From Uranotaenia lowii (Eukaryota; Arthropoda; Insecta; Diptera; Culicidae): a stretch of DNA of 64,000 nucleotides. The stretch spans positions 154,353,442 to 154,417,441 of the forward strand of contig NC_073693.1 in the NCBI RefSeq assembly GCF_029784155.1, in the 5' to 3' direction. A model generated the notes under the pieces. That model had not been told where the DNA came from. It saw nothing but the letters and a program-made list of their open reading frames with translations, and searched no databases. The stretch's first letter is position 1, and each line of letters begins with the position of its first letter. The position numbers and the translations under genes are program-made. Of this stretch, positions 46,933 to 57,672 are shown piece after piece.

Positions 46933-47587
46933 TCTCTTATATATATAAATGGAGGCGTTTTCTTCGTAACAACATCACGTATGAATGGTCGGTCGGTATG
47001 AAGTGAAATTTGGTTTTCGAGGGTTTTTTGGGTCAGAGATGGTTTGTATAATAGTTTCAAGAATCTCACTTTTTATGAAAGGGGAGTCCCCATACAAAAT
47101 TATCTCTTCACATCTTATGTATAAAAATGGAGGCGTTTTCTTTGTAACAACATCACGTATGAATGGTCGGTCGGAATGAAGTGAAATTTGGTATCCGAGG
47201 GTTTTTTGGGTCAGAGATGGTTTGTATAATAGTTTCAAGAATCTCACTTTTGATGAAAGGGGGGTCCCCATACAAAATTATCTCTTCACATCTTATATAT
47301 AAAAATGGAGGCGTTTTCTTTGTAACAACATCACGTATGAATGGTCGGTCGGAATGAAGTGAAATTTGGTATCCGAGGGTTTTTTCGGTCAGAGATGGTT
47401 TGTATAATAGTTTCAAGGATCTTACTTTTTATGAAAGGTGGTCCGAATACAAATTCAACTTTATTTGTTACGATTTCCATAAAAATCTATTTGCGTGCAC
47501 GATGCAGTTAAGGACGTGTAGATGAAATTAAACATTTATTACGATTTATACTTTAGAAGGTAAAACGAAGTTTACCGGGTCAGCTAG
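46933..47587 (+). mobile_element. Small nonautonomous Helitron-like element with 178-bp repeats
   Basis: Starts TCTCTTATATATATAAATGG after an A (46932) and ends with hairpin GGTAAA-acgaag-TTTACC (47559-47576), GGGTCAGCTAG and then T (47588). TC start, 3' hairpin, CTAG end and insertion between A and T are Helitron hallmarks. The body is a tandem array: GGAGGCG occurs at 46951, 47129 and 47307, an exact 178-bp period, each unit with GGTCGGTCGG and GGTCAGAGATGGTTTGTATA. No Rep/helicase is encoded. The same 3' end occurs at 57672 and 60756. Confidence 0.85.
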
Positions 47588-48384
47588 TTTATTAAAAAAA
47601 TCAAAATCTCGGTTCAATTAGAAATTATTTTTAAGATGAGATGAAGTATAAATAACTAGAATGTCTAAGATTTGTTGATACCTGAAACCTGAAAAGTACA
47701 TTTTTTGAGTAAAGTATAGTTTAATATTAAAGTAATAATAAATGCATAATGCATGGTGATTTTTGTATTAATTCACTAACCTTTGTGCATATTTTCAACT
47801 GAATCAATCCACAAATAACAAAGAAAACCAAAAAAAAAATCAACTTTCAAGCCGATTTATCATACCTTGACGGCTTAACACAACCAAAACTCGCTTATAT
47901 GTGATTATTTAACTATTTTTTATGAATATAAAGTTGAAAAAAATTGAAAACTGATAATTTTTTATTAATAAATTCAATATTTAAAAAAGCTTGTTTTTTA
48001 ATACCATTTGAAAGCACTGACTTCAATCGCATTACACTCACCTTGAGAATACATTGGAAAAAAATTCAAAAAAAGAATCTTGAATAGTTTTCCAAACTTT
48101 CCCTTTCTCCAGTTTTTTGTGAAAACTCGGCAAGTGTTTCAAAATTTCACTTTAAAAAGTGTTGTTTCTATGCATCATTTGTTTACATTTTCCTTCACTC
48201 TGTTCAGCTGTCAAAATCCAGTGCGCCCGACCCCCATTGAACACAAAGAGAGTGGAGAACCAAAACAAATCGTGTTTTGGTTCTGCACGGTGTTCCAGAA
48301 ATCTTCTGCAGTTGGATCGTTTCGATCCGCAAAATTTTTGGCTCAAAAGGATTCGAAACCGAACCGGTGAGTTTCAACAAAAAA
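47588..48384. other. No recognised feature
   Basis: AT-rich to about 48150, then a slightly GC-richer stretch of about 200 bp leading into the mariner fragment's 3' side. The expected mariner terminus could not be pinned down here. Confidence 0.35.
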
Positions 48385-50015
48385 AATATTCCGATGTGGT
48401 TTTGATGAAATTTCGAACTTTTCGTCGAATATCACTCATCATAGTTTGGACACCCTGTTTGCTGACCTCAGCGGCCATTTTTTCCAACATCTTTTCATCT
48501 CTGTTGCATCCCGAGTCGTCCTATTTTTTTTCTTCATCTTCTGCTCGACAATTGCCCAAAATTTTTGATAGAGTGGAATTGAGGGCAGTTGGGTGGGTTG
48601 ATGTCCTTTTCGACAAAATCCACCCCGTTGTCCCGATACCAATGTAGTTCCTCTTTGCTGTAATGACAGCTTGCCAAATCAGGTCAAAACTTAACTGGTC
48701 CTTTGTGAGATCTCATTTATGGAAAAAAACGTTTTTCAGGCACTCCACCTTGTTCATTTCGGAGCCCATGGTCTTGTATGTCACAAAAGCCGGGGTTTTT
48801 CGTCCGCAGCTGCAATTACTTTGCCAGATCAAACACTTTCTTGCGAATTTATCGGCAAAAACGAATTCGAACTTGCCGGGGACATCACCCCGACCAGTGA
48901 CTTTATAAATGTTTTTGCCAGGAACCTGCCTGAAATCCATACGTTTCGTCATCCATGGATGCATTCATCGTACTTCGTTAGAATCTTGTTGTATAACTTC
49001 CCGGCGCCGTTCTTGGCCCGATAATATCGTATTCCTTCGCGCAGACGAATCCTTCTGACGGTGCACCGGTCGGCGTTGAATTTCTTGGCGATGTCGTAGT
49101 CCGACCAGTGATGGTAAATTTCGCCCGTCACGCTTGACCCGACTAGTTTTGTTTCATCAAACGACTGGCACTGTTCTCAATTGACGGAGCCTCACTACTC
49201 GCATGACGGATAAAGCACGACAACAATCAACATTTCTCCATCATCGACTGGCGAAGCTCCTACACATGGTCAAAATTTCTCCTGAGAGTGACTGGCAAAT
49301 CTCTTCACACTTCGATCGGCTGCTGACGGCAGGTACAACTAATTGAACGACTTGCTGGCAGAGAGCAACAATAGCAATAAAAAAACTGAAAACGAGCTTG
49401 CTGGCAGGAGCAACAATAATAATAAATGCTTTTCTTGTTCCTCTTCGGTCGTCTTCGGCTTGCTGGCAGGAGCAACAATAATAATAAATGCGTTTCTTTT
49501 TCGTCATCGGTCGTTTGAATGCGATTGCTTGACTAGGTTATTATTTTAGCTTCAAATGAATGGGGAATGAATGACTGGCAAACGAAGTGACTGGTCGTTA
49601 AGGAACAGTCAATTGAGTTTGACGGACCAAGAGGCTTCACAGTCACAGCTTCACGCCTCATGACGATGACTTTTGCCAAGCCTGAGTCCGACTATCCTGT
49701 GTTTGCATTTATCGCTCTCAACACCTTCAAATGCAGTTTCCGATCCTTAATTCCACTATGACGCTTGGTATGAACATGCCGATCGATAGTATGCATCTCA
49801 AGGAAACGCTTGAGAACGCTGCACACCGTCCATTTGACCATTTTTAACGATTTCGCGATTTTTGAACCCGACCCCGTCGGGTTTTTGACGTGGGGTTTCA
49901 AAATTAATTTCCGTCTCCCGGCTTCCATTACGTGTAACTTTTTTGAAACAAAACGAATCGTAATGAAATTTCCAGAACTGATAGAGGAAACGTTCCAAAA
50001 AAAAAGTACTGTCAA
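48385..50015 (-). pseudogene. DD37E mariner transposase, interrupted by a hAT MITE
   Basis: On the minus strand, 50015-49692 gives the N-terminal DNA-binding part (SGSKIAKSLKMVKWTVCSVL, DRKLHLKVLRAINANTG). After the insertion, 49105-48949 continues with SDYDIAKKFNADRCTVRRIR and KLYNKILTKYDECIHG. Then come MDFRQVPGKNIYK, GDVPGKFEFVFADKFARK and SCGRKTPAFVTYKTMGS (48940-48770), a DLASCHYS-like block near 48670 and NPPNCP near 48590. The PIEKFWAI block reads YQKFWAIV: the catalytic Glu codon has become Gln. The C-terminal RRKVRNFIKTT ends at about 48385. Frameshifts separate several blocks, so the copy is dead. Confidence 0.85.
49106..49684. mobile_element. hAT-type MITE inside the mariner copy
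   Basis: A 579-bp insertion with the 8-bp duplication AGTCCGAC at 49098-49105 and 49685-49692. Ends: CAGTGATGGTAAATTTC on the left and, reversed, CAGGCTTGGCAAAAGTC on the right, a hAT-type CAG-x-G-x-TGG-xAAA pattern. Removing the insert and one duplication restores continuity of the transposase DYDIAKKF helix. Internally, CTTGCTGGCAGGAGCAACAA followed by TAATAATAAATGC occurs twice (49400 and 49457), and GACTGGCA recurs. No coding capacity. Confidence 0.88.
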
Positions 50016-50079
50016 AACATTTCGGATCCGACAACTAGGAGCGCTATGGAAAAATAAACAGTGCGTCCTGATTTAAGAT

Positions 50080-50175
50080 TTAACAAGAACGAATCTCTAC
50101 AATGGAGGGCTGTATCGATTTTCTTCTGAAGTCAGTGATGATTTTGTTGGCCATTTCTTCGATCGACGATTTATT
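50080..50175 (-). pseudogene. Juan-like LINE ORF2 C-terminal scrap
   Basis: Reverse strand reads SIEEMANKIITDFRRKSIQ, then PSIVEIRSC and a stop, matching the C-terminus at 25680-25782 (SIEEMANKIISNFRGKTMQ). Everything between this and the ORF1 remnant at 50390 is missing, so the LINE has suffered a large internal deletion or these are separate copies. It directly abuts the mariner copy at 50060. Confidence 0.8.
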
Positions 50176-50389
50176 CTAATAAACAATAAATAAATAAATA
50201 AAATAAAATGAGTTTTAGAAGCGCTAGGAGAAATTTCCTACATTTTCTAATACAGTAGTTCTTCGATTTAGTCACTGTTCGATTTTATCAATACTCCCAA
50301 ATTTCACACTAGATTATATCACGGTTATTGTTTCGATTTTATCACGCTTCTTTAGAAATCATTCAGAAACTTAACGGGACAATCTATGG
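50176..50389. other. Simple repeat and possible pogo-like MITE end
   Basis: An (AATA)n run at 50182-50212 is followed at about 50253 by CAGTAGTTCTTCGATTTAGT with two later CGATTTTATCA words. CAGT-starting TTCGATTT ends are reminiscent of pogo-type MITEs, but no partner end was found. Confidence 0.3.
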
Positions 50390-51950
50390 AATTAGAGGAA
50401 TGATAAGCTCTGCAATTTGCACACATGAAAAATTCTGTTTGTGTTTTATCACCACCAGAAAGGCATTTTTAGTGCCGTGACAAAAAGCTTGACGGCGACG
50501 ACATTGCCTGATATTTTCAAGTAAATTGGGAGAGGATTTTCGAAAATGTTCAAATTTGACTCGACAATGAAACATAAGGCGAGTCTTTTCAAGAATTTGC
50601 AAATTATTAACATGATCCTTTTTAAAACGGATCAAATAAAGCTCAGGAGCAAAACCAACACTACTGGTATTATTCTTGTTGACTCTTTGCCTCATTTGAA
50701 TTACTTGAATCGGAGATAAACCTAACAAAGAATTTAATTCGGTTGTGAGGCCACGAAGTACAAATTTGAAAGGACGATCACTTCTACACGGAAAAAAATT
50801 GAGTGGTTATCCCAAAGACGCTGTCATGATAATTTTACCATTTCAGCGCTATAGTATTTTCAACCATGAAAAGTTAAACATCGATTTTGTAAAAGTGCGC
50901 ATGAAACAATATTGAAATTACTATGTACCTGGTAATTTTCGATAACTTTCAATGTTTGTTGTCGAAAATACTATGGTCATGATAATTTCATCATAATTTC
51001 TATTACAACTAGCGTCCGCATAGTAATTTAGACATTGTGGCACCAATTCATATCAACAAAATACTACGCACATGGTACTTTTGAGGACGAAACATTATTG
51101 ACTCAAAAACATAAGTGCGTATGATAATTTTACCATGCAAAACATTCTTGTTGTTTACACTAATTCAGGATCATTAATCATCAAACCCGTGAGTAAAAAA
51201 AACTAATTTTCAGCTGCTTTAAAGTTTTATAACTTTGAAAATCTTTCCAGAGCATCGGGAGAACACACTAACATTGACCGACGTTTGTCGGAAGTGTGAA
51301 TTTTAATGTTTCAAATAATGTCATAATACATGCATGCAAATAAACAAACAAACATACATAGTAATTTTACTATTTAAATCAAGCTCCTCGCTCCTCCTAA
51401 TTTTTATCATAACACATACTAGTTTCATCATGAAACATATTAATTTTACTAGGGACGAAGTAAAATAATGCATCATTTCATTGACAATTTTACTAAAACG
51501 CAGTCGAATTTACTATGCGCAGCCAAATTGAACACATAGTAAAATTGCTATGCATAAGGTATTATAAACAACAAAACATATTTGACTCAAAAATATGGTT
51601 GCCTGTTGTTCATTTAAACCACGGATTTAGTAATTCTACTATGCTTTTTTTTTGTGTGTAGTGTCATAGGTAAAATATGTTGTTTTTATTATTCAAAAAA
51701 TGTAATTTTTTTTTTAAATCATTAAAAGATTCTGCCAATATACGTGCAGTTCCCCATCGACCGATCTGAAAAGAAATCTTCACATCCTTGACGGAATTAA
51801 ATATGAATATTTCCTCATCACCGATGTTATGAAGGACATCGAATGAATTGGAAATTTCAACTTTTTTGGCCGATGAACCTGAATTAGGTTCGGCAATCCG
51901 TTTTCTTCCGACTTTGACCCCAGCCGATGACTTTTCAATGCTGGAAAAAA
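50390..51950 (-). pseudogene. Juan-like LINE ORF1 (gag-like), split by a MITE
   Basis: On the minus strand, 51950-51661 encodes the N-terminal part (SIEKSSAGVKVGRKRIAEP, KKVEISNSFDVLHNIGDEE) and 50784-50390 the rest (RSDRPFKFVLRGLTTELNSL, LGLSPIQVIQMRQRV, ELYLIRFKKDHVNNLQILEK, KFEHFRKS). The final part resembles a CCHC zinc-knuckle region (QCRRRQAFCHGTKN) with the second Cys changed to Arg, so the knuckle is damaged. Removing the MITE at its TA duplication restores YDTRSDRPFK in frame. ORF1 proteins of this clade bind LINE RNA. Stops elsewhere make it dead. Confidence 0.82.
50787..51658. mobile_element. TA-flanked MITE inserted in LINE ORF1
   Basis: 872 bp between TA at 50785-50786 and TA at 51659-51660. 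Ends: CACGGAAAAAAATTGAG on the left and, reversed, CACACAAAAAAAAAGC on the right. The interior is full of AGTAATTT, ATAGTAAAATT and CATGATAATTTTACCAT words on both strands. TA duplication and ends suggest a Tc1/mariner-type nonautonomous element. No coding capacity. Confidence 0.85.
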
Positions 51951-52145
51951 GAGAAAAATATGAATAAAAAAATTAAAATAATTCTAGCACTGAAAAGTGC
52001 TGATTGAAAAACATGTAAGAATAAAATAAATAATGTAAAATGTTCCTGCAGGTACACAGCAACGATACGATGCTCCGGCGTACGTGTTGACGGCTCAACG
52101 GTACAGATGGAAGTCCTCTTTATGACCTTCTCTCCTCTATTGGCC

Positions 52146-52240
52146 CAATACTGGGATCAACTATTTAGTGAGCCAAATTTTCGGATTAACGGTTTTTGGG
52201 CGGTATTCAGCCAACCGAATATTCGGTACATCTCTAGTTC
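52146..52240 (-). mobile_element. hAT-like terminal fragment
   Basis: Reversed, it begins TAGAGATGTACCGAATATTC, then GGTTGGCTGAATACCGCCC and CCGTTAATCCGAAAATTTGG (shown in parts). AGAGATGTACCGAATATTCGG-type ends are typical of insect hAT elements. Only one end is seen. Confidence 0.55.
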
Positions 52241-52373
52241 TTTCTTTAGTTTGTTTCGTGAAACAAAACAATGCAAAGATATATTTTTCCAACATTCAGT
52301 TGTTAATTTTATTAAACTTTCATAAGATAATATAAACCGTGTATTAAATGTATATTAACATATAAAATCTTAT

Positions 52374-52616
52374 CTCGCGTGAGCTTTCATTACGACGGAT
52401 GAAACATCTTAAGAATTCACTGAAAACTTCTGCAAAAGTTATCTTATCAAAACAACTTTAAAATTTTTGCTTCACAAATAGAATATGTTGTCTACGCTAC
52501 AAACATTCTTAATGGAAAGAAGTTGCGACTAGTTTCTATCAGTTTTTGTATTTTTTAATTGATAATACTATTTGTTTAAATTATGTTTTATATGACGTAA
52601 TGAAAGCTCACGCGAG
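52374..52616. mobile_element. 243-bp MITE with perfect 21-bp inverted ends
   Basis: The first 21 bp (starting CTCGCGTGAGCTTTC) and the last 21 bp are exact reverse complements. TTAT flanks both sides (52370-52373 and 52617-52620). The interior is AT-rich and unstructured. Perfect termini suggest relatively recent movement. Family unknown; no copy of it elsewhere in the window. Confidence 0.85.
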
Positions 52617-52620
52617 TTAT

Positions 52621-54889
52621 GTTTATTTATCAAACCATAAGAGATATCTGGAAGCATAATTCAAATTTATGTTTCCCGATGTCTGCTAATGATGATGATT
52701 CCCAGTTCGCCACACATTGCAATTAGTTAACGTCGATTGTATTTTTGCAACCAACATAGTTTGTACAGTCCTAGCTCTAATCCCGAATGCTTTGCTTTAA
52801 CTTTTGTGCACGCAAAAGAACATTTTGTCACCGCTTCATAAACGGGGTAATGTGGGGCAGTTTTATTTCGCTAGATGAAATAATTGAAGATCATATATTT
52901 CAAACTAAGAAAAACGAAATATGGAATTTTAAATATAGTATAATACAGGAGCCATCAACTCTATCGATCAATTATAAAATGTTTGCGATGTACATATGAT
53001 TTTTTTTTTCAAATTTAAAACTTCATTAAGTGTGTTTAATTCGAGTTTTGTTTTTAAGAAGTATATTCATGTTAAGGTGGAGGTGTGAAGTTTCAGTACT
53101 TGAAAGATAAAATAAAAACATAAGTGCATCTTTGCCCCCAAAAAAACCCAGCTTCAACAATACCGAGCGAGAGACAGTCAGGGTAAGTTAGAGATGGTTT
53201 GCTTATGAAAGGGTTCTCACGGGTCGTTTCGGTTCCGTTTAGCGTTTGGTTTGGGCACTGGAATCGGCCCCGAAAGGAAATGGAGAAAAAACCATTCTGC
53301 CCGGCTTCCAGTGACGGCTGATCTCAGGAAGATTATAAATAAACCAAACCGTACATTTTTTTCTACTACATCATGGCTGAAAAAGAAAAATCAAGACAAA
53401 TTAATCAACAGATAAGTTATCATTATAGTACCTAGTTTGAATCAACTTTTAAGATAACTACTCTAATGAGTCAACATCGCTATAAATTTCGTTTAAACAC
53501 ATACTCCTCATCAGCTGGTAACGTAGAATTTTTTTTTTAAATTCAACATTTCTATACCTGATGGAGGTGCAGCAAAAAATTTGGTATAGTCACAAATAAA
53601 GGGTGTTCGGTTCAAGAAGTGGTCAAACTAAATTGCGTGTAAATCGATCATATGTTTATTAAAAAATCATATACTCAGTTTAGATTCCCGTCGACCTAGT
53701 CCAAATTGACAAGCCTTTCGTTTGACGTCTGCCATCAGATTTTGTACAGCCACTTTATAAACTATTAACTATAAATATTAAAAGTTGTTTCTTTCTTCCC
53801 CGATTTGTCTGATTCCAAACCTTTAATTGGACGTTTGAAGCCCTTAATCCAATGCATAAGGAATGGTTCTGTGGTAATGTGCACGCCTCTCAATCTCAAA
53901 GGTCAGGGTTCGAAAAAATAATAAAACTTATTAAGGATCGTGCAAGTTTAAAACAATGTATAAACGTTTGTGTACAAAGCAGAAAGCAATTCAACAATTG
54001 CATACAAGTAAAATAAGAACAATGCAAACATTGCATAAAAGCTTGTATGTAAGACTTATATGTTAGCATTGTTAGTGGTCAATATCCTAACTGATTGATT
54101 TACGGAATAACTCTTGTATACAAGCTTGTATGCAATTTTAACTGCCTCCTGCTTTGTACCCAAACTTTCGTGCATTATTTTCAACTAGAAAAAATCTAGT
54201 TTTAGGTAAGTATTTTTCGATACTGCTTGACTTTGTTTTTTTTTTTCTAACTTCAAAGTTGTCAATAAACTGGTTTGCTTCTCAAGAAACAATCGCTTCT
54301 TCATAACAAACTTCCATTCGGCTCTCGCATGAGCTCGACGCCACTGAGTGAGCCCGGGCATAGTGCATACAGTGAGACGCCGACGAATGTTGGTTCACGT
54401 TTTCTGCTCGAAGTGTGGACAAATTGGTTGCCATGCCCATCTCGGTGCCGTTTTGCTTTGCAACATTGCCGTCGATGATGTAATTTGACATAATTGGCAA
54501 AGTTTTGCTTGCATTCACTTGGTTGAACTAATTATTTTCCCAAGCAACAAACGACCAACGGATGTCATCGACGTTAGAAGTTGTTGTTGATGATGATGAC
54601 GTTCTGCAGCAGCACAATAACGCTAGGAACTTTGGCAACGACGACGGAGATGACGTGAACCTCGACGGATGGAAATGATATTTCCAACATTAGTGGTGGT
54701 CGTATGTGTGAATGTTTCGTCGAGGATGCGTTTTCCGGCACAGTTGTTTTCCTCTTATCGCAAATGAATTCGAAGGGTGTGAAAAACGCTTTGACAAGTA
54801 AAAGTTTGATTTCGTTGTGTGATGATAAAAAAAAGAATGATATGAAGAACTTTCTTATTCGGTTGGTCTGCATTTTAGAGACAGGTTTA
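52621..54889. other. Possibly unique sequence; no gene recognised
   Basis: Contains GC-richer patches at 53170-53340 and 54290-54700, the latter with GATGATGATGACG and GACGACGG words. The 121-codon minus frame at 54574-54939 is low complexity. Possibly unique host DNA; no splice-supported gene. A tRNA-like piece is listed separately. Confidence 0.3.
53861..53927 (+). repeat. tRNA-like SINE fragment
   Basis: GGTTCTGTGGTAATGTGC resembles an A-box region and CAGGGTTCGAA a B-box (GGTTCGA). It is followed at once by an A-rich tract (AAAAATAATAAAAC). Acceptor stems are not recognisable, so a decayed tRNA-derived SINE is the best reading. Confidence 0.4.
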
Positions 54890-55824
54890 TCTATATGGGA
54901 GAGTGGGCAATCATGGGCCACTTTTTTTCGTTGTCCCATAACTTCTTTATTATAAAAGATAAAATAAAAATAAAAAATGGTGAGGTTTTCTACATTTTCA
55001 AGGTATGATAAAGTTTTTTTTTTATTTTTAATAAGTTATTTTCCCCAAATTCTGACTGTTTGGAAAAAAGCAATATTTTTTGAATTTTGAAAAATGGTGG
55101 GGAATCGTGGGCCACCAAATCCAAATTGGACAAATAACATGCAAAGTTTATGAGTTGACCCAAAACTGTGATTTCCTAATTCATTTCGTTATTTTAAAGC
55201 AAATTCAGATGATGAAATAAAAAAGAGAGCTGTGTATGATCGCATAGATTCCAAAACCTGGTTCGCGAACGTTTGGCAAAATTTCTTATATAGGATGGAC
55301 AAAATATTTTTCATAACCCTTCATTTGGCATAAGAAAATTTTACAGATAGGTAAAACTGAATTTTAAGTTCTGAATATGTATAAAAACATAAAAATATAG
55401 GTGATTCAAGATGTGTGGCCCACGATTCCCCACAAGCTATGATTTGCAAATTGGTTGCGTTTGTGTGACTTATTGATGTTTCATCAAAAATTCCTTTTCC
55501 ATGTGAAAGATCATGACAAAACTAAGATCATAAGCGTATGAGCATGTTTTTGTTATGCACTTTAGGTTCTCTATCGATGAAATTAGCGGGTGTTTTTTTA
55601 ATTATGTAAGTACATTTTTCTAACTTTTTTTAGCTTGATAAATAAAACAAGCATATGATGCATATTTCAGTCAACAACATATAGGAATATATGTTCACGC
55701 AAAGCGACGACGATGACAGTTGGTTTGAGATTTTTATCTCAACACACATCTGCGATATTAAAAGTGGCCCACGTTTCCCCATGGCCCACGATACCCCACT
55801 CTCCCCTATATATAAAAATGAATT

Positions 55825-55863
<39 letters not shown>

Positions 55864-57672
55864 TTCTTTCTGTTCCCTATAGACTCAGAAACTACTGAAC
55901 CGATTTACGTGAAACTTTGCAGGTGGGGGTAATGGAGGCCGGGGAAGGTTCCTATTATGGTTTGGGACCCCTCCCTCTTACAGGAAGGGGGGGAGGGGCC
56001 TCCTTAACAAAAGACATTTTTTTGCATAACTCGAGAACCAGTCAAGCAAATGATATCAAATTTGGCATGGGGTGGTATTTGGGAACGGGGGATATTTCAA
56101 TGAATATTAGGTACCCCTCCCTCCTTTCAGTGGGGTGATAGGAAGGGGGGAGGGGGGCTACCTTACAATTTTTTTTTATAACTTGAAAACTAATCAAGAT
56201 ATTGGAACCAAATTTGGCATGGGAAGGTATTTTGATACGAAAAATATTTCAATGATTATTTGAGACCCCTCCCTCTTTGCAGATGAAAGGGGGAGGGGCC
56301 TCTTTCATATTTTTTTACATAACTCAAAAACTTATATAGCTAACGGAACCAAATTTGGCATGGATACGAAAAATATTTCTATGATTTTTTGAGACCCCTT
56401 CCTCTTTCCAGTAGGGAGATATAAAGGGGGGAGAGCCCTCTTTAATAATTTTTTACATAACTCAAATACTAATCAAGCAAATGGAACCAAATTTGGCAAG
56501 GGCGGATATTTGGGAACGTGACATGTTCTAATGATTGTTTGAGACCCCTTCCTTCTTCCAGCGGGGAGTAAGGAAAGAGGAAAAAAGGTTCCATACAATT
56601 TTTATTGCATAACTCAAGATCTACAACATCAAATGGAACCAAATTTGGCATGGAACGATATTTGGGTACAAGAAATGCTTCTAAGAATATTTGGTATCCC
56701 TCACTCCTTCAAAAAGGTGGATGAAAAGGGGGGAAGAGGTCTCCCTTACACTTTCAGTATAACTGGAGAGCTGATCGAACAAATTGAACCATATTTGGTA
56801 TGTGAGGGTATTTGAATACGAGAAATGTTTCTATTATAAGTTGAAGCCCCACTTTTTTCAGCGGAAAGATATTTAGAGGTCAAGGGGGCTACCATACAAT
56901 TGTTTTGCAGAACTTGAGAAATATTAGAGCAAACAGAGCTGACACACCATCCTCCTTTCAGTGAGTATGTACATAGGAGGAGGGAGGTAAACCCAATACA
57001 ATTTTGTTAGCATAAGTTCTCAATTTATGCTAACGAAGCCAACAAATGGAAACAAATATGGCATAGAAAGGTACTTGGTTACGAGATATGTTTCTACGAT
57101 TGTTATAGACCCTTACGCTTCACAGTGTAGAGAGGAGAAAAAAGGAAGGGGTTCCATATAAATTTTGTTGTAAAGCTTGAGAAATTATCAACCAATGGAA
57201 CAATATTTGATACAAGAAGATTTTTCTGAACGAAAAAAATGGGTATGATTATTGAAGATCACGACCTCCATTCAGCAGGGGGGAATGGAAGGCCAGGGGG
57301 GGGGGGGGGGTGGTCGCTCTTAACAGTTTTTTAGCATAAATCCAGAACATATCAAGCAAAAACAACCATTTATCAGTTGGATTGTTTGCGTACGATTTAT
57401 TTGGAACTCTCCTTTTTTAGAGCGAAGCTTAAAGAAACAGATTAAAACTATCAGATCTTCAACACAAATCAAAATTCAGAATATTAGTTTAAGTTTTTTT
57501 TTTGTGTAGCAATCCGAAAATCCAGCTGCAGCTCTCATTTTAAAGCGGTTACTTATGAATTATGTTATATTTTGATTTCAAATAATCCCAAAAAAACAAT
57601 GAAAAATTTGAATAAATTCTTAAAATATCATTCGATTTTGAAAGGTGTAGCAAAGCACACCGGGTCAGCTAG
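54890..57672 (+). mobile_element. Nonautonomous Helitron-like element 1
   Basis: The 5' end TCTATA (54890-54895) is separated from its continuation TATATATAAAAATGAATTTC at 55807 by a nested MITE. A preceding A (54889) and following T (57673) fit Helitron targeting. The 3' end has hairpin GGTGT-agcaaagc-ACACC (57644-57661), GGGTCAGCTAG. After a (TGTC)n run (55827-55862) comes GACTCAGAAACTACTGAACC, a phrase frequent in insect Helitron-like repeats. The body is about nine tandem units of 140-155 bp, each with ACCAAATTTGGCATGG and CCCCTCCCTC or GGGGGGAGGG words. No Rep/helicase. Confidence 0.82.
54896..55806. mobile_element. MITE nested in the Helitron 5' end
   Basis: A 911-bp element with TATA on both sides (54892-54895 and 55807-55810). 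Ends: TGGGAGAGTGGGCAATCATG and, reversed, GGGGAGAGTGGGGTATCGTG. CGTGGGCCAC-type words recur inside (55097, 55410, 55765). A second copy begins at 63747. It is related by its GGGAGA(G/A)TG ends to family G. Confidence 0.88.

Larger units (their letters stand above)
48385..50060 (-). mobile_element. Second DD37E mariner copy, carrying a hAT insertion
   Basis: Minus-strand relative of the 21737-22836 element. A GCGCTCCTAGTTGTCGGATC upstream segment (reverse strand, ~50025-50045) corresponds to GCGCCCCTAGTTGTC at 21783. It contains one transposase gene in pieces and a 579-bp hAT-type insertion at 49106-49684. I could not locate matching TIRs on both sides, so the bounds are approximate. Confidence 0.8.

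Noticed and set aside
48152..48240. Right terminal repeat of the second mariner copy (CAGTGCGCCCGA)
   Set aside because: It resembles sequence near 50060 in direct rather than inverted orientation, so it cannot be the paired terminus.
54574..54939. 121-codon minus-strand frame
   Set aside because: Low-complexity Val/Ile/Asn-rich translation, no domain, and it runs into a MITE end.
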